Shown piece by piece: positions 21,334 through 31,199 of a DNA stretch of 64,000 nt. Every line of letters begins with the position of its first letter. The stretch's first letter is position 1. The notes below the pieces were generated by a model. The model was not told the origin of the DNA. It ran no database searches and worked only from the letters and a program-made list of their open reading frames with translations. Origin of the DNA: Neofusicoccum parvum (lineage: Eukaryota; Ascomycota; Dothideomycetes; Botryosphaeriales; Botryosphaeriaceae); assembly GCA_020912385.1 (NCBI GenBank), contig CP087218.1, positions 62,001 to 126,000 on the forward strand, read 5' to 3'. A program made the translations under genes and the position numbers.

Positions 21334-21643
21334 ATGCATGGCCCAACTGTAACATTTCTCATCGCCCTCCTTACTGGCTGCGCTCTGGCAGGTATGCTGC
21401 CAACACAATAGAATTTTCATGCTTCACTCTGCTAAATCATCTGAGAAAATAGCCACGCCTCTGGGACGGCGCCAGGCAGACATCTCTTGCAACAACGGTG
21501 AAGGAACTTGTTTCGGCCCCGATGGTGTCTGTGCTGAGAACAGGCCGCCCAACGAGTTTTTCATTTTTGGAAGCGTGGACGAGTTTCCAGAATGCGAGCC
21601 ATTGGTCGATGAGGAAGCGCTTGCAGAAATCAACGGATTCTAA
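21334..21643 (+). CDS. small secreted protein, 4 cysteines in the mature part
   Basis: A two-exon gene (21334-21391 and 21453-21643, intron 61 bp, GT-AG) encoding 82 residues. The first exon is almost exactly a signal peptide: Met-His-Gly-Pro, then VTFLIALLTGCALA, with cleavage expected near Ala-20. The mature part begins TPLGRRQADISC, where Arg-Arg could be a Kex2-type processing site. It contains four cysteines (ISCNNGEGTC, GVCAE, PECEP), probably two disulfides, and an acidic C terminus ending NGF. I recognise no domain. The intron splitting the signal peptide from the mature part, and the size, match fungal small secreted proteins of the effector-candidate type. It sits beside a xylanase gene. 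The exons are individually too short to stand out. Confidence 0.72.
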
Positions 21644-21822
21644 GCATCATCAGAGTCATGTTGAGGTATCATATCAACAGAGGGGGATTTCTGAGCAGAA
21701 TAATCTTTCACGTGTCAATTATTGTGGCACGAGCTTTAATGCACTCGGTTTGAATGTTCGAGGGCTATGCCCGTTTCTCGTTGCTTTAGAGAACGACTTC
21801 TATCGCTCCGTTTGGCGACGGC

Positions 21823-23034
21823 TCATTCCGCCGCGTTACTCAGCACATCCGCGATACGATAGTACGCCGGCTTCCTCGTCAGGTTCGTCCAGAACAGCTG
21901 CGCATCGCCGAACCCCGGCCTCGCCGACGGGACCCAGCTGACCTTGTCCCAAAAGTCCCACACAGTGATTCCCACGCAAGCCTTCACTTTTTGACAGGCG
22001 GAAACAACGTCAGCGTAAATGACCGCTTGCTGTTCGATCTTGGCTTCGTCGTTCGGAAGCTCGATCCGGACGTCCAGCTCCGTGATGGCGATCTCCAGGT
22101 CTGGGATGGAAGCAAAGTAGCGGAGGTTTTGAAGGATGGCGGTGAAGTCCGGAGCGGGGAACTCCCGCGCGTCGTCTATGATGAGGTGTGCCTGGATCCC
22201 GACGCCATCAATCGGGACTCCGTCTGCGCGTAGTTGTTTGATCATGGCATGCACTGAATCAGTGTGCGGGTTGATGTCGGTGGTGTTGTTGTCGTTGTAG
22301 TAAAGCTTGGCCGTGGTGTATTTGCGTGCAGTCTTGAAAGCGAAGGCCACGTATTCGGGGCCTATCGTGTCGTACCTGTCGAGTTCACCCGTCAGGCTGT
22401 TACCAGAACGTGATCAAGAGCTCTCACCATATGCTTGGCCGCCATGTTCCGTTGTCGTAGAATGCTTCGTTCACCACGTCCCACGCGTAGCACCTGCCTT
22501 CGTAGTTGGTAACAACATTCTTGATGTGTTTTTCAAGCACAAAGAGTAGTTCATCTCGTGTCCACGTCTTCGAACTGAGCCACTCAGGCTGTGCTCGGTG
22601 CCAAAGAAGAGTATGACAACGGCGAATCTGCTGGTGCTCGATGGCAGGATCCATGATCTGGTCGCCCAGCGTCCAGTTGAATACATTGCGTGAAGGTTCC
22701 GTTGCATCCCACTATAGTAAGACAGATATGTTAATTGCGGCGAGGGAGGTTTGACAGGCGGCTTTCTAATGTCGCCACTGATGTCCTGTTTACATTACAA
22801 CACACAACGCACCTTCAATCCGTTGGCAGCGGTGATCTGACCCCACTCGTGTGTGTTATTGACGATAGCCACGTAGTCAGATTCGTTCAGACTGGCATTA
22901 TCAACGGCTGTGCCAAAGTACATCAGGCCCGCCTTCACGGCCAGGCCATTGAGTCCTGCGATTGTGGGAGTAGATGCAACGACGGCAAGTATGGGTTCCA
23001 GGAAGATGACCAAGACAATAAGATGAGACAACAT
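21823..23034 (-). CDS. endo-1,4-beta-xylanase, glycoside hydrolase family 10
   Basis: A secreted 352-residue enzyme that cleaves the xylan backbone of plant cell walls. Exons are 22813-23034, 22428-22711 and 21823-22375, with introns of 101 and 52 bp. An N-terminal signal peptide (SHLIVLVIFLEPILAVVAS) is followed directly by the GH10 barrel. The acid/base Glu is in WDVVNEAF (about E156) and the nucleophile Glu in ITELDVRIELP (about E268). HTLLWHRAQPEW corresponds to the family HTLVWHSQLP segment; here the usual Ser-Gln is Arg-Ala. WDATEPSRNVFNW replaces the usual WDATEPSQGNFTF. GITVWDFWDKVSW occupies the family's GxxxWGxxDxxSW position, with Asp for the common Gly. There is no carbohydrate-binding module. 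Fold and catalytic residues are intact. Confidence 0.93.
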
Positions 23035-23794
23035 CTTGGTAGAATCTAAACAGGAGCTAATTTCTCCAGAGAATGACCACTGACAGAAATTTTGCATGTG
23101 AATTGGAATGGGTGCAAAGCCGTCTCTTTATATTTTTCGGAAGTTTTCCGAAATTCCGCTACTCCTCATATTTGAAAGTTTAGAAAATCCATACTTGCAG
23201 AGACATACAGGAGCGACTGGGGCTTGCATGAATTGCAGAAGTGATGAGATACCAGGTTTCCTGCTGCCGGAAAGTCTATTACAGCAAGGAACAATGGACG
23301 CCAAGCATAGAAGTGGAGAAGAATCAGATGCGTAAAGTAGATGCGGGAGATCGGCAATGTTTATGCAAGTTGGATACAGTTTAGCTATATGTGACAGCAA
23401 AGTTTAACGAGCCGGAGTATTGACCGGCCCATAGCTTTGGCGGAAAAAATTATGACTATAGACGAGGATCCAGTGATCGTTCTGATGGGTCCAGTCTAGT
23501 CGAAGTTTAAAGCGGGTAAATGCTACTTAATAAAGCAACTGAAAAAGCGGAGCATTCCAAGAATTATTTCCAGTTTTTGTGGGTAGATTAGAGCATGATG
23601 CAATAAACACTATTAGGATCGGGCTCTGGGTAGCTTCGGCGTGCGGGGGTTCTGATTGGCGGAGACAGTCACTGCTGGGCGGTGAGGTCTTCTACGCTAC
23701 TGCAGCGCCTGGGAACTCAATCTGCTCAAAGGATACTCAGAATGTGTCAATATCCGTAGATGTAGGTCCCCGATCCCTTTCCATGATCTTCTCA
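23035..23794. other. intergenic, xylanase promoter and isochorismatase 3' side
   Basis: This 760 bp AT-rich stretch contains the xylanase promoter (the gene starts at 23034 on the minus strand) and the end of the isochorismatase gene. A TATA-like TATATTTTT reads at about 23127-23135 on the plus strand, giving an AT-rich core roughly 95 bp upstream of the xylanase ATG. No gene is seen. Confidence 0.4.
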
Positions 23795-24451
23795 TTACAT
23801 TCGTAACTCCCGCAACACATCCTCGGTAGTAACGACCTCGCAGAACTCGCCATTCAAGCTGGTCAGATGAACCGAGTGAACAGTCTCAGCATCATAGGTC
23901 TTGCCGGCGAAGGACTTTTCGTAGGTTGCAGTGGCGTCCTTGACTAGCAATATACGGCCGTCGCTTGACTCCCCAGCGCCACTAACGACTCCAAGGTTTG
24001 CGGCCATGCGGACAGTTGTGCTGACACAGTGATCGGTGGTGAGTCCGACTATGACGAGGTCTGTGATGCTGCGTTCGCGGACGGCGGCCTCAAGGTTTGT
24101 GCCGATGAAAGCAGAATTGACGCTTTTCGCAAAGGTGGGTTCGCCGGAGTGCGGGGTGGCGTAAGGCTGGAAGGCGGCATTGCCGTTGACTGGGTGCAAT
24201 GGAGAGTCCGGCAGCGTGGAGTGATGACAGACGTGGAAAATACTGGCCGGGTCGACAGCGGACCGGAAGGCGTCCAAGATTTTTGCGATGTTGGATTCGA
24301 ATTCTGGTGTCGATCGCGACTTGCCCCAGTGAGTGGGATGGTTGAAGCCCTGCTGGATGTCGACGAGGATCAGGCCGTGGCGTGAGTTCTGGGGCGCCAT
24401 CTTGGTATGCTCGGGACACTCTGCAAACGGAGGATGATCTTCTGGATTCAT
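23795..24451 (-). CDS. isochorismatase-family cysteine hydrolase
   Basis: A single-exon gene encoding 218 residues. The catalytic triad of the family is intact: Asp31 in LILVDIQQGF, Lys109 in TFAKSVNSAF and Cys142 in TDHCVSTTVR, with the preceding GLTTD cis-peptide region. The family hydrolyses isochorismate, nicotinamide, N-carbamoyl compounds and similar amides or vinyl ethers; the sequence does not tell which. PTHWGKSRSTPEFESNIAKIL is typical of fungal uncharacterised members. There is no signal peptide, so cytosolic, unless exported unconventionally as proposed for some plant-pathogen isochorismatases. An internal in-frame ATG at residue 18 (MAPQNSRHGLILVDIQ) is a plausible alternative start, since the family core begins just after it. 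Confidence 0.92.
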   Translation of the reverse strand: MNPEDHPPFAECPEHTKMAPQNSRHGLILVDIQQGFNHPTHWGKSRSTPEFESNIAKILDAFRSAVDPASIFHVCHHSTLPDSPLHPVNGNAAFQPYATPHSGEPTFAKSVNSAFIGTNLEAAVRERSITDLVIVGLTTDHCVSTTVRMAANLGVVSGAGESSDGRILLVKDATATYEKSFAGKTYDAETVHSVHLTSLNGEFCEVVTTEDVLRELRM

Positions 24452-25737
24452 GGACGTGTGGTGAGAAGGAAAGATATACTTGAGTTGTCGCCCTGACTTA
24501 CAAATCAGCGATGAGTCAGATCCGCTTGTCAGCCGCGCCCTTCGCGAGAATCTCTTTCAAAGCACCTCCGTCATCTTCAACGCAATACTCAACATCCCCA
24601 TCCCCTCTGTTCTAACTCCGTCCTTATTTTCAGCCCAATCCAACAGCAGATCTACGTGACCTTCTCTCCGTTGCGGTGCGCTACACTGTACGCGTTGACG
24701 TTGTGGCAGCCTTGTTTGTTGTCACGATGCATCTGAGGCAGCACGAGAAAATGGTGGTTGAGGTGAACATTAGAGAAATGCTGATGCGGGGGGCCTTGAA
24801 AGTACAGGCAGATTGTAACCCGGATGAAAATATATCGATCGGCAAGCCCTGTCATGCACTGAAGGCTCGGCCCGCAGAGCCGAACTGGAGTACTCGGTTG
24901 GATAAATCCACTTCGCGGACGGGAGACACGCCTTCCGTCTCAAAATCAAGTGTGCTCCAGCCTTCTCTGAAGACATTGCGTGGCTGGATAAGTTGGGCGA
25001 CTTCGGCGCTGATGATTACGTCGATGCCAACACAATGTCATTTGTCAGCACAGCGGGACTCAACACAGACTGCGCTCGGTTTTGAACCTACGGAAAGACC
25101 CCCTCCGGAGCCAATTGCCATACACGATGTCATCGGGGAACGGTGTGAAGCGGAGGTGACGAGTGGCTGATTCGTGTCCTGAGCCCATGCGCTCCTCAAA
25201 CGGCTAAGCGCACGTTGGCCTGACGTCTCCTCCTTGCCGCCCAGCTGGAAGAACCCTCGGGCCTTGCCGGATACCAGCACAGTTTCTTGCCCGGTTGGCC
25301 ATTGAAGAGATCATGGTGTTGTCGGCTGTCGAGCGTGCATCGTGAAACATGAAACCGGCAGATGCGTCTTGAAACTGGCGGACTAGAACAGCCAATGGTG
25401 TGACCCCGCATCAAAACACGATCTGCCAAGCACACAGATGAAATGCTAGTGCCTATACAGAAAGATATGCCGCTCGTATTGTCGAAGCCCAGTCCTTGTA
25501 TGCTTGGTACTCGCTCAGAAATCTCCGGCCGTCTCGGAAGCGCTTTGCTCGGTTGAATGCACGGAGGGTCGAGTCCGTGGCTCGCCTGTTTCAAGGAGCT
25601 GTGGAACGTCCTACCTATCTCGCCCATGATGGACAGGAGTCTTCTTGGCGACCTGCCTATAAAGGAATCCAGACTGCATCCGCCTGCAACTCAAACACCG
25701 CTCCTTTCTCCAGGATCTACAAGTCATACCGATCAAA
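24452..25737. other. intergenic region without a supported gene
   Basis: This 1286 bp stretch lies between two divergently oriented genes. Frames up to about 165 codons exist on both strands but overlap one another, lack family motifs and show no splice-consistent continuation. A TATAAAG at 25658 belongs to the next gene. I see no repeats, RNA gene or transposon remnant. Confidence 0.5.
25658..25664 (+). promoter_or_regulatory. TATA box of small secreted protein gene
   Basis: TATAAAG lies about 75 bp upstream of the ATG at 25738, followed by a CA/CT-rich leader and an A-rich ATG context. This spacing is what a TATA-driven, strongly regulated small secreted-protein gene would show. Confidence 0.5.
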
Positions 25738-25995
25738 ATGAAGTTCTCGTTCGCTACAATCCTCTTCGCCGTCGGCATCAACGCGGCCGCCCTCCAGGCC
25801 CGTCAGGATCCCGGATGCCCGGCCGACATGCCTCATCAAGTGTCGTCGCAGATCTATCTGTGCTGCGCCTACGTTGTTCAAGTCGTATGTGTATTTTCCT
25901 TCACATTTTGTGGGGCTGTGATGGACTAAGAAACGATACAGGACCAGTGCTGTGACCGTGATGGTGAGGGACGGGGTTACAAGGCCTGCCCGTAA
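25738..25995 (+). CDS. small secreted cysteine-rich protein, 6 Cys with two CC pairs
   Basis: A two-exon gene (25738-25884 and 25942-25995, intron 57 bp) encoding 66 residues. The signal peptide KFSFATILFAVGINAAAL is followed by QARQDPGCPADMPHQ. The mature part has six cysteines in the order C...CC...CC...C: one in PGCP, a pair in YLCCAY, a pair in DQCCDRDG (start of exon 2) and one in KACP, the C terminus. Three disulfides are expected. Exon 2 encodes only 17 residues plus the stop, so the gene is easily missed. A TATA box and A-rich start context support transcription. The spacing resembles small fungal Cys-rich secreted proteins with alternating single and double cysteines, but the two CC pairs are too few for a hydrophobin. 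No named family is recognised. Confidence 0.72.
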
Positions 25996-26178
25996 TGGGA
26001 AGAAGTGTGCATGGAATGGGTTATGAATACCAATTTTGTAAGATAAGCTTACCTATCGGAAATCCTATCGGGCCCGATCTTATCTACCCCGCATTATCTA
26101 CCGGGCCTTGCTGCAAATATCTGTCCGACCTCTTCAGTTGGTCTTGCGTGTGCGTGCTGCAGGTTCAAGACGTGCAAT

Positions 26179-28474
26179 ATGAGTGCTCCTCGGCCGTTCA
26201 GATGCGGTGTCTGCTCGCAGGAGTTCACGCGAAGTGTATGGTCGTCGCACTCCAGACAACAGCCTCACGCTTACCCGACGACTTGCAGGAGAATCTTCAA
26301 CGGCACAGGACTTCCAGTATGCACGCCCGCCACAGCATGCAGTGTTTATAGAAATCTCACGTGTCTCAAGAGCATGGTGGCGGTGCTCGCCATAGATACG
26401 AATGCACCAAATGCCACTCCCGATTCCACCGAAGGTTCCACGATCGCACCCCTCTCTCTGAACGGACTCTGACCGGGCTACAGGGATGTTTGCAAGCGCC
26501 ATACCGAGAGGTGCAGCGGACATGTATCCCACTCCAGGTCGAGACGCCTGAGCCCAGGAGCGCAAACACCAGCCACACCCCGCCGCAATGCGAGTACTCC
26601 AGACATCGATCCCTCTTTGAACGAATCGCTGCCAGACGAGGAGCCGTCAGCATCACCAATAGGGTGCGTGCGCTACTCGACTATCCAGCATCTTTACTAA
26701 GGACCAACGAGTAGACTTTCTGATGCCGTTATTTCCCAGTTGGTCGAATCGTACTTTGACCACTTTCACCCCTCTCTTCCGATCTTACATCAACCAACGT
26801 TCTCCCCTCTTACTGCTCCATCAAGCCTCCTTAAGATAGTAGTAGCTATCGGAAGTCTTTACTCTGTCTCGCACGAACCGGAACCTCGACGTGACAACAC
26901 CTTGAGGGTAGCTGACAGGCTTTGGAAAAGCGGAATGAAGGAGCTGAAAAGCTTGGTAATCGTGCCCAGCGTCATCCAAAATCTATCGCGATGCTTACCG
27001 CTAGCAGGTTGCAAAGGACCGCAAGGAAGTCCGACAAGCGTCGGTCGTGCAGGCGTTCCTCCTGTACATCATTTATGGAGTCTACCGTGACGACGGATCG
27101 CGGTTCCAGAAGTCTCGCGATCTCTTGCGAGTCCTGGTAGATGTATGCTGCAGCTGGTCCTGGCTCGTCTTTCAAGCGACTAACACACCTCTCCAGCACA
27201 TCCGAGACCTCGAGCTCCTGCACCAACACCAACCCGCCGAAGACGACACACCATGGGAAACAAACCTAACCGCCGACCTCTCCCACGACCCCGCCCAGCT
27301 CGACGCCAAATGGGCCGCCTTCATCACCCAAGAATCCACAAAGCACTCCCTCTACGCCCTCGTCTTCCTCGACCTCCACATCCTCACCCCCTGCAACCTC
27401 CGCCCCACCCTCTCCGCCACCGAGCTCGGCTGGCCGCTCCCCTGCGCCTCCGCCCTCTGGTCCTCCCCCACCGCCCGCACCTGGCTCTCGCACCTCGCGC
27501 TCCCGCGTCCCACCCCGCCCCCGTCCACCCGCTCCCTCACCGCGGCGACCCAATCCCTCCTCTCCGGCGCGCCCTGCCCCCGCCTCCTCGCCGCCGTCGC
27601 CGCCTCCCCCTTCGCCGCCCTCGTCCTCGCCGCCGCCCTCGACGCCCTCGTCCGCGACTTCACCCGCTGCTACTACCAGCTGCCGCCGTCGCCGGCCGAC
27701 CCGTCGGCGTTCCACGTGCTGTCGCAGGCGCAGAACAAGGCTGTGACGGCGGCGCTGCGGGCGCTGTGCGGGGCGGTGTCGTCGTCCCCCTCTTCGTCGT
27801 CGTCGTCGTCGTCGTCGGGGGATGCTGGGGCTGGGGAGGGGGAGCACGCGGCAGCGCATCCGCTCCGGCGGGCCACCGCGCTGCTGGCGGCGTCGACGCG
27901 GGCCAGCCTGTGCGCGCCGGACGAGCTGCTGATCGGCGGGATCGTGGACGTGGGCGTGGCGGCCGGGCTGGCGACGGCGGCGCACCTGGTGCTGGGGAGC
28001 TACTTTGCGAGCAGGCGGTCGACGGTGGCGCAGGAGGGGGCGCGGGGGGGCGGGGCTGGCGACGAGTTCAACGGGGCGGGGAGCTTGAGTTTGATGGCGT
28101 TGGTGATGCCGGTGGTGGTGGGGGAGGGTGGGGGGAGGGATGAGGGGCCGTGGGTGACGGTTGGGATGGTGAGGTTGATGCTGGTGCTGTGGAAGGCGTT
28201 GAGGCATGTTGTGGGGCATTTGCGGAGGGGGGAGGTGGGCGCGTTTGATCCGGCGAGGGCGGTGGTGAGGGCGGTTGCGGGGGGCGTGGAGGAGCGGTTG
28301 GCGGCGCTGGTGCCGGGGTATGAGGGCGGGGGTGATGATGACGATTTCGGGTATCATGAGCGCTGCGTGCTTACGCTTGCTGCGGAGATATGTAAGAGGA
28401 GAGATGTGTGGTCGGTGGGGCTGGCTGCGGCGACGATATTCGAAGACATCATCAGTGAGATGGCACAGAGCTAG
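26179..28474 (+). CDS. C2H2 zinc-finger transcription factor with fungal-specific domain
   Basis: A 660-residue regulator from exons 26179-26235, 26289-26316, 26371-26434, 26484-26663, 26715-26955, 27008-27142 and 27197-28474; introns are 49-54 bp. Two C2H2 fingers are assembled over four tiny exons: finger 1 is FRCGVCSQEFTRS joined to ENLQRHRTS and KH; finger 2 is YECTKCHSRFHRR joined to DVCKRHTERC. Then comes a Pro/Ser linker and the fungal-specific domain beginning LVESYFDHFHPSLPILHQPTF, with VQAFLLYIIYGVYRDD after it. The C terminus ends SVGLAAATIFEDIISEMAQ, typical of this class. The last exon is extremely GC-rich, C-rich in its first part and G-rich in its second. It is convergent with the ferric reductase gene, 47 bp away. 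Targets are unknown. Confidence 0.88.
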
Positions 28475-28521
28475 CATTGCAACAACGTAAGGAATCTGCA
28501 TCGAACACTCCCCGCCGCCAA

Positions 28522-30690
28522 CTACCACCTGGACATAACGTTAGCAGAAGATCCTGCGAACCGTCGGTGCGTGTACTTACGAGAAATGCTCACTGTGCAG
28601 GTAGACCTCCCGCGCCCCTGTCCCGCTCATCACGCTCTTCTGCGCCTCAGCCGCTGCATTGCGGACATCATACAGCATCCCAGCCGGGCCGCAGACCGCA
28701 ATCGCCAGCGAAACGCCCCGCTCACTCGCGCACTCCGCCACAATCCTCGCGAGCTCCGGCCGCCCCGCCTTCCACACAACCACACCCCCCGCCGCCTTCT
28801 CGCCGACCCGCCCCCTCGCCTCGCCCGTGACATGCACGCTCACGCTCACCGGCACATCCCTCCCCCCACACCGCGCCAGCACCTCCCCCACCTCCGCCGC
28901 ATACCACTCCCCCACCGCCGCATCCCTCACCGCCACCACCACCCGCACCTCCGCCCTCCGCCCCTCCGTCCCCGCCGCCCTCACCACCTCCTCCACCACC
29001 GGCAGCGAGAACCCCGCCCCCGACCCGCCCACCACCACCAGCACGCGCCCGAACGCCGCCAGCCGCCTCCGCACGCCGCCGTACGGCCCGTCGACGGCGA
29101 CGCGCACGGGCCTGCCCGGCTTGTCTTGCGCGGCCGCGAGCAGGCGGGCGGTCAAGCCCTTCGCGGGCCTGACGACGAAGCGGAGCTGCGGGACGGCGGA
29201 CGCGTCCCCCGGCGGCGGCGGCAGCGAGCAGATGGTGAAGGGGTGGGCGGAGGCGGCGGGGAGGAGGCCTTGGTCGAGGAAGCGGAGGAAGGCGTGCTGG
29301 GCGGGGCGCCAGGCGAGGTCTGTCGGGATGGGGGAGCGGGCGATGAGGGCGGGGGGGAGGGGGATGGTGATGGCGAGGAGGAGGGGGGAGGTGGAGGGGA
29401 TGGGGGTCAGGTGGGCGGTGTGGTGGGGGCCGCCGTGGGAGAGGGTGGCGCGGAGGTGGGAGTAGAGGAGGGAGGAGAGGTAGAGGGTGCCGGTGGCGAT
29501 GAAGTAGTCCCTGTTGGGTGTTAGTGGCGGGTGGTGGGGTGGGGAGGGGGAGGGGCGGACCAGGAGGTTAGGCGGAAGTCGCAGTGGATGAAGAAGAAGA
29601 CGATGAAGATGAGGGCGGCGAGGTAGTGCGTGGCTTTGAAGAACTCGTAGAAGCGGTTTCTGTGCGCGCGGGGTCAGTTTGTTTGGCTTATGGGGAGTTG
29701 GTCAAGGATGGAAAAGCTACCTGATGGGACCGCAGGACATGGCGGTCAGGTACGCTTGGAAGATGATGGCAACGACACCCGTCCAATACACCACGCTCGA
29801 GCTCCACTCCTCCTCCATGTCGCCGATCCAGATGTTGTAGACAATAAAGGGGAAGGTGTGGATAAGAGCAAGGACGAACATGGCGTAGCTGGCGTATCGA
29901 TGGAAAACCTGGAGCTTCTCGTGCGACACTCCAGTCACAGCAGTCACCCAATTCGCCTTTGCTGCCAGGACGCTGGGAGTATTGTCAGCGCTAGGCCACG
30001 GACACTCCCGAGACCATACGTACACCACAAACGGAAGCAACGCAACAGCCATCCATCCAGTCCTCGTTGCGAGTGGAGGCGAGCCTCCGAACGAGACAGA
30101 GCCGTCCCTGGCGTTCGGCCAGTAGTATGGCTGAGGGCCAAGTGTCATGCCTGGTGCAGCGGTCAGTATGAGGCAGCCTGCGGACGCACCAACAACACTG
30201 ACCAATGAAGAAGACGGCGCCGGCGAGCCCGACCAGCAGGTAGGCCAGCGAAGGGGAGTACCAGTCGAGCCGGCGGACGCGGAAGCCACGGTATCCGACA
30301 TAACGCAACGCGGCCTGGGACCGGCGCCAGAGGCCGTTGCGCTGCAGCGAGGGCGACTCGAATCTGGAGAGGACGTTGCCGATGGCGAAGAAGCCAATCA
30401 GGGCCAGGATGAAGTAGACGGTGGTGCGGGCGAAGCGGTAGTCCGCCTTGTACCTGGCGCGCCCATCTCATCAGCTCGGCGGTCTTGCCCGGGCACTGCT
30501 GAGTAACTTACCAGTATCGCCAGAAACCGTGCCGGTACTCGCACTGCTCGGGAGTCAGTTTGCAGGAGTCCTCCCGGGACGAGTGCAGCATGACGGGCGA
30601 GTCCAGCCACGGGATACCGCTGTGTCCAGACATGTCCATGGCCGAGCACGACAGCGGAGCCAGCAGCAAGAGCAGCATTGAGGCTGTCAT
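28522..30690 (-). CDS. ferric-chelate reductase (FRE family) with 7-nt last exon
   Basis: A 614-residue plasma-membrane flavocytochrome that moves electrons from NAD(P)H through FAD and two hemes to extracellular Fe(III) or Cu(II). Exons are 30512-30690, 30203-30453, 30024-30150, 29721-29972, 29561-29659, 28581-29510 and 28522-28528; introns are 50-61 bp. There is a signal peptide (TASMLLLLLAPLSCSA). The heme-ligand histidines are in HRYASYAMFVLALIH and HYLAALIFIVFFFIH, each pair spaced by 13 residues. FAD site HPFTICSLPP and NAD(P) sites DGPYGG, GGSGAG and CGPAGM are present. Without the last exon the frame runs into a stop after LHSEHFS; a 52 bp intron and a 7-nt exon give HSEHFSW-stop, the invariant C-terminal aromatic of this family. 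Confidence 0.9.
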
Positions 30691-31199
30691 GGTTGATCGG
30701 AGAGCCAGTGACGCTGGGGTTGTCTGTCGACGGGCCAGTGACGCTGGAGTTGTCCGTCGACAGCCAGAGGGACGGCGGACATGTAAAGGCGGCCGCAGAC
30801 CCTCACGCCGCAGTCCAGCACGCAGCCTAGCCGCATGCAGAGCCGAAGGCGAGCAGCCAGCAAGCCAATTGCTGAGACTCGGATTACACCCGCCCGCGCC
30901 GATCACCTGGTGAGAAGTTTTCCGGACCAGGTCGAGCGAGATTGAGCACGCGGGCGGCGGGGACACAGGATGAAAGCAGCAGTCTCCGAGACAGAGACGG
31001 GCAGAAAGACAGCGCACGATTGAGCAGATTGAGCAAGTTCAGATGACAACGACGTTGCGCACGATTGAGCAGATTTCCGTGATTGGCCAACGCGCGGGCA
31101 GCGGCCCACTTCGAAACAACAGCCCTCACCAGCCCTCACCGGCCATCAGGGTACCGAAACCTCGCGCACATATACGCCCGCTCCATTGCTACCGTCTAC
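30691..31199. other. intergenic, ferric reductase promoter
   Basis: This 509 bp stretch lies upstream of the ferric reductase and downstream of the PLP-rhodanese gene. It contains two near-identical 25-30 bp segments around 30711-30760 (ending CCAGTGACGCTGG) and a partly repeated GATTGAGCA motif at about 30940, 31018 and 31060. A GATA-like AGATAA iron-regulator box was not seen. No gene is apparent. Confidence 0.45.

Noticed and set aside
24676..25627. Frames of 140-165 codons as a gene between isochorismatase and the small secreted protein
   Set aside because: They overlap on opposite strands and lack motifs and splice-consistent continuation.
27266..28528. 420-codon frame antisense to the C2H2 regulator, starting beyond its 3' end
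   Set aside because: It is Arg/Pro/Gly low-complexity caused by GC-rich DNA without stop codons; the sense strand carries the recognisable regulator.
28571..29524. 317-codon plus-strand frame over the ferric reductase FAD/NAD domain
   Set aside because: Low-complexity mirror of GC-rich exon 6; the minus strand carries the FAD and NAD motifs.
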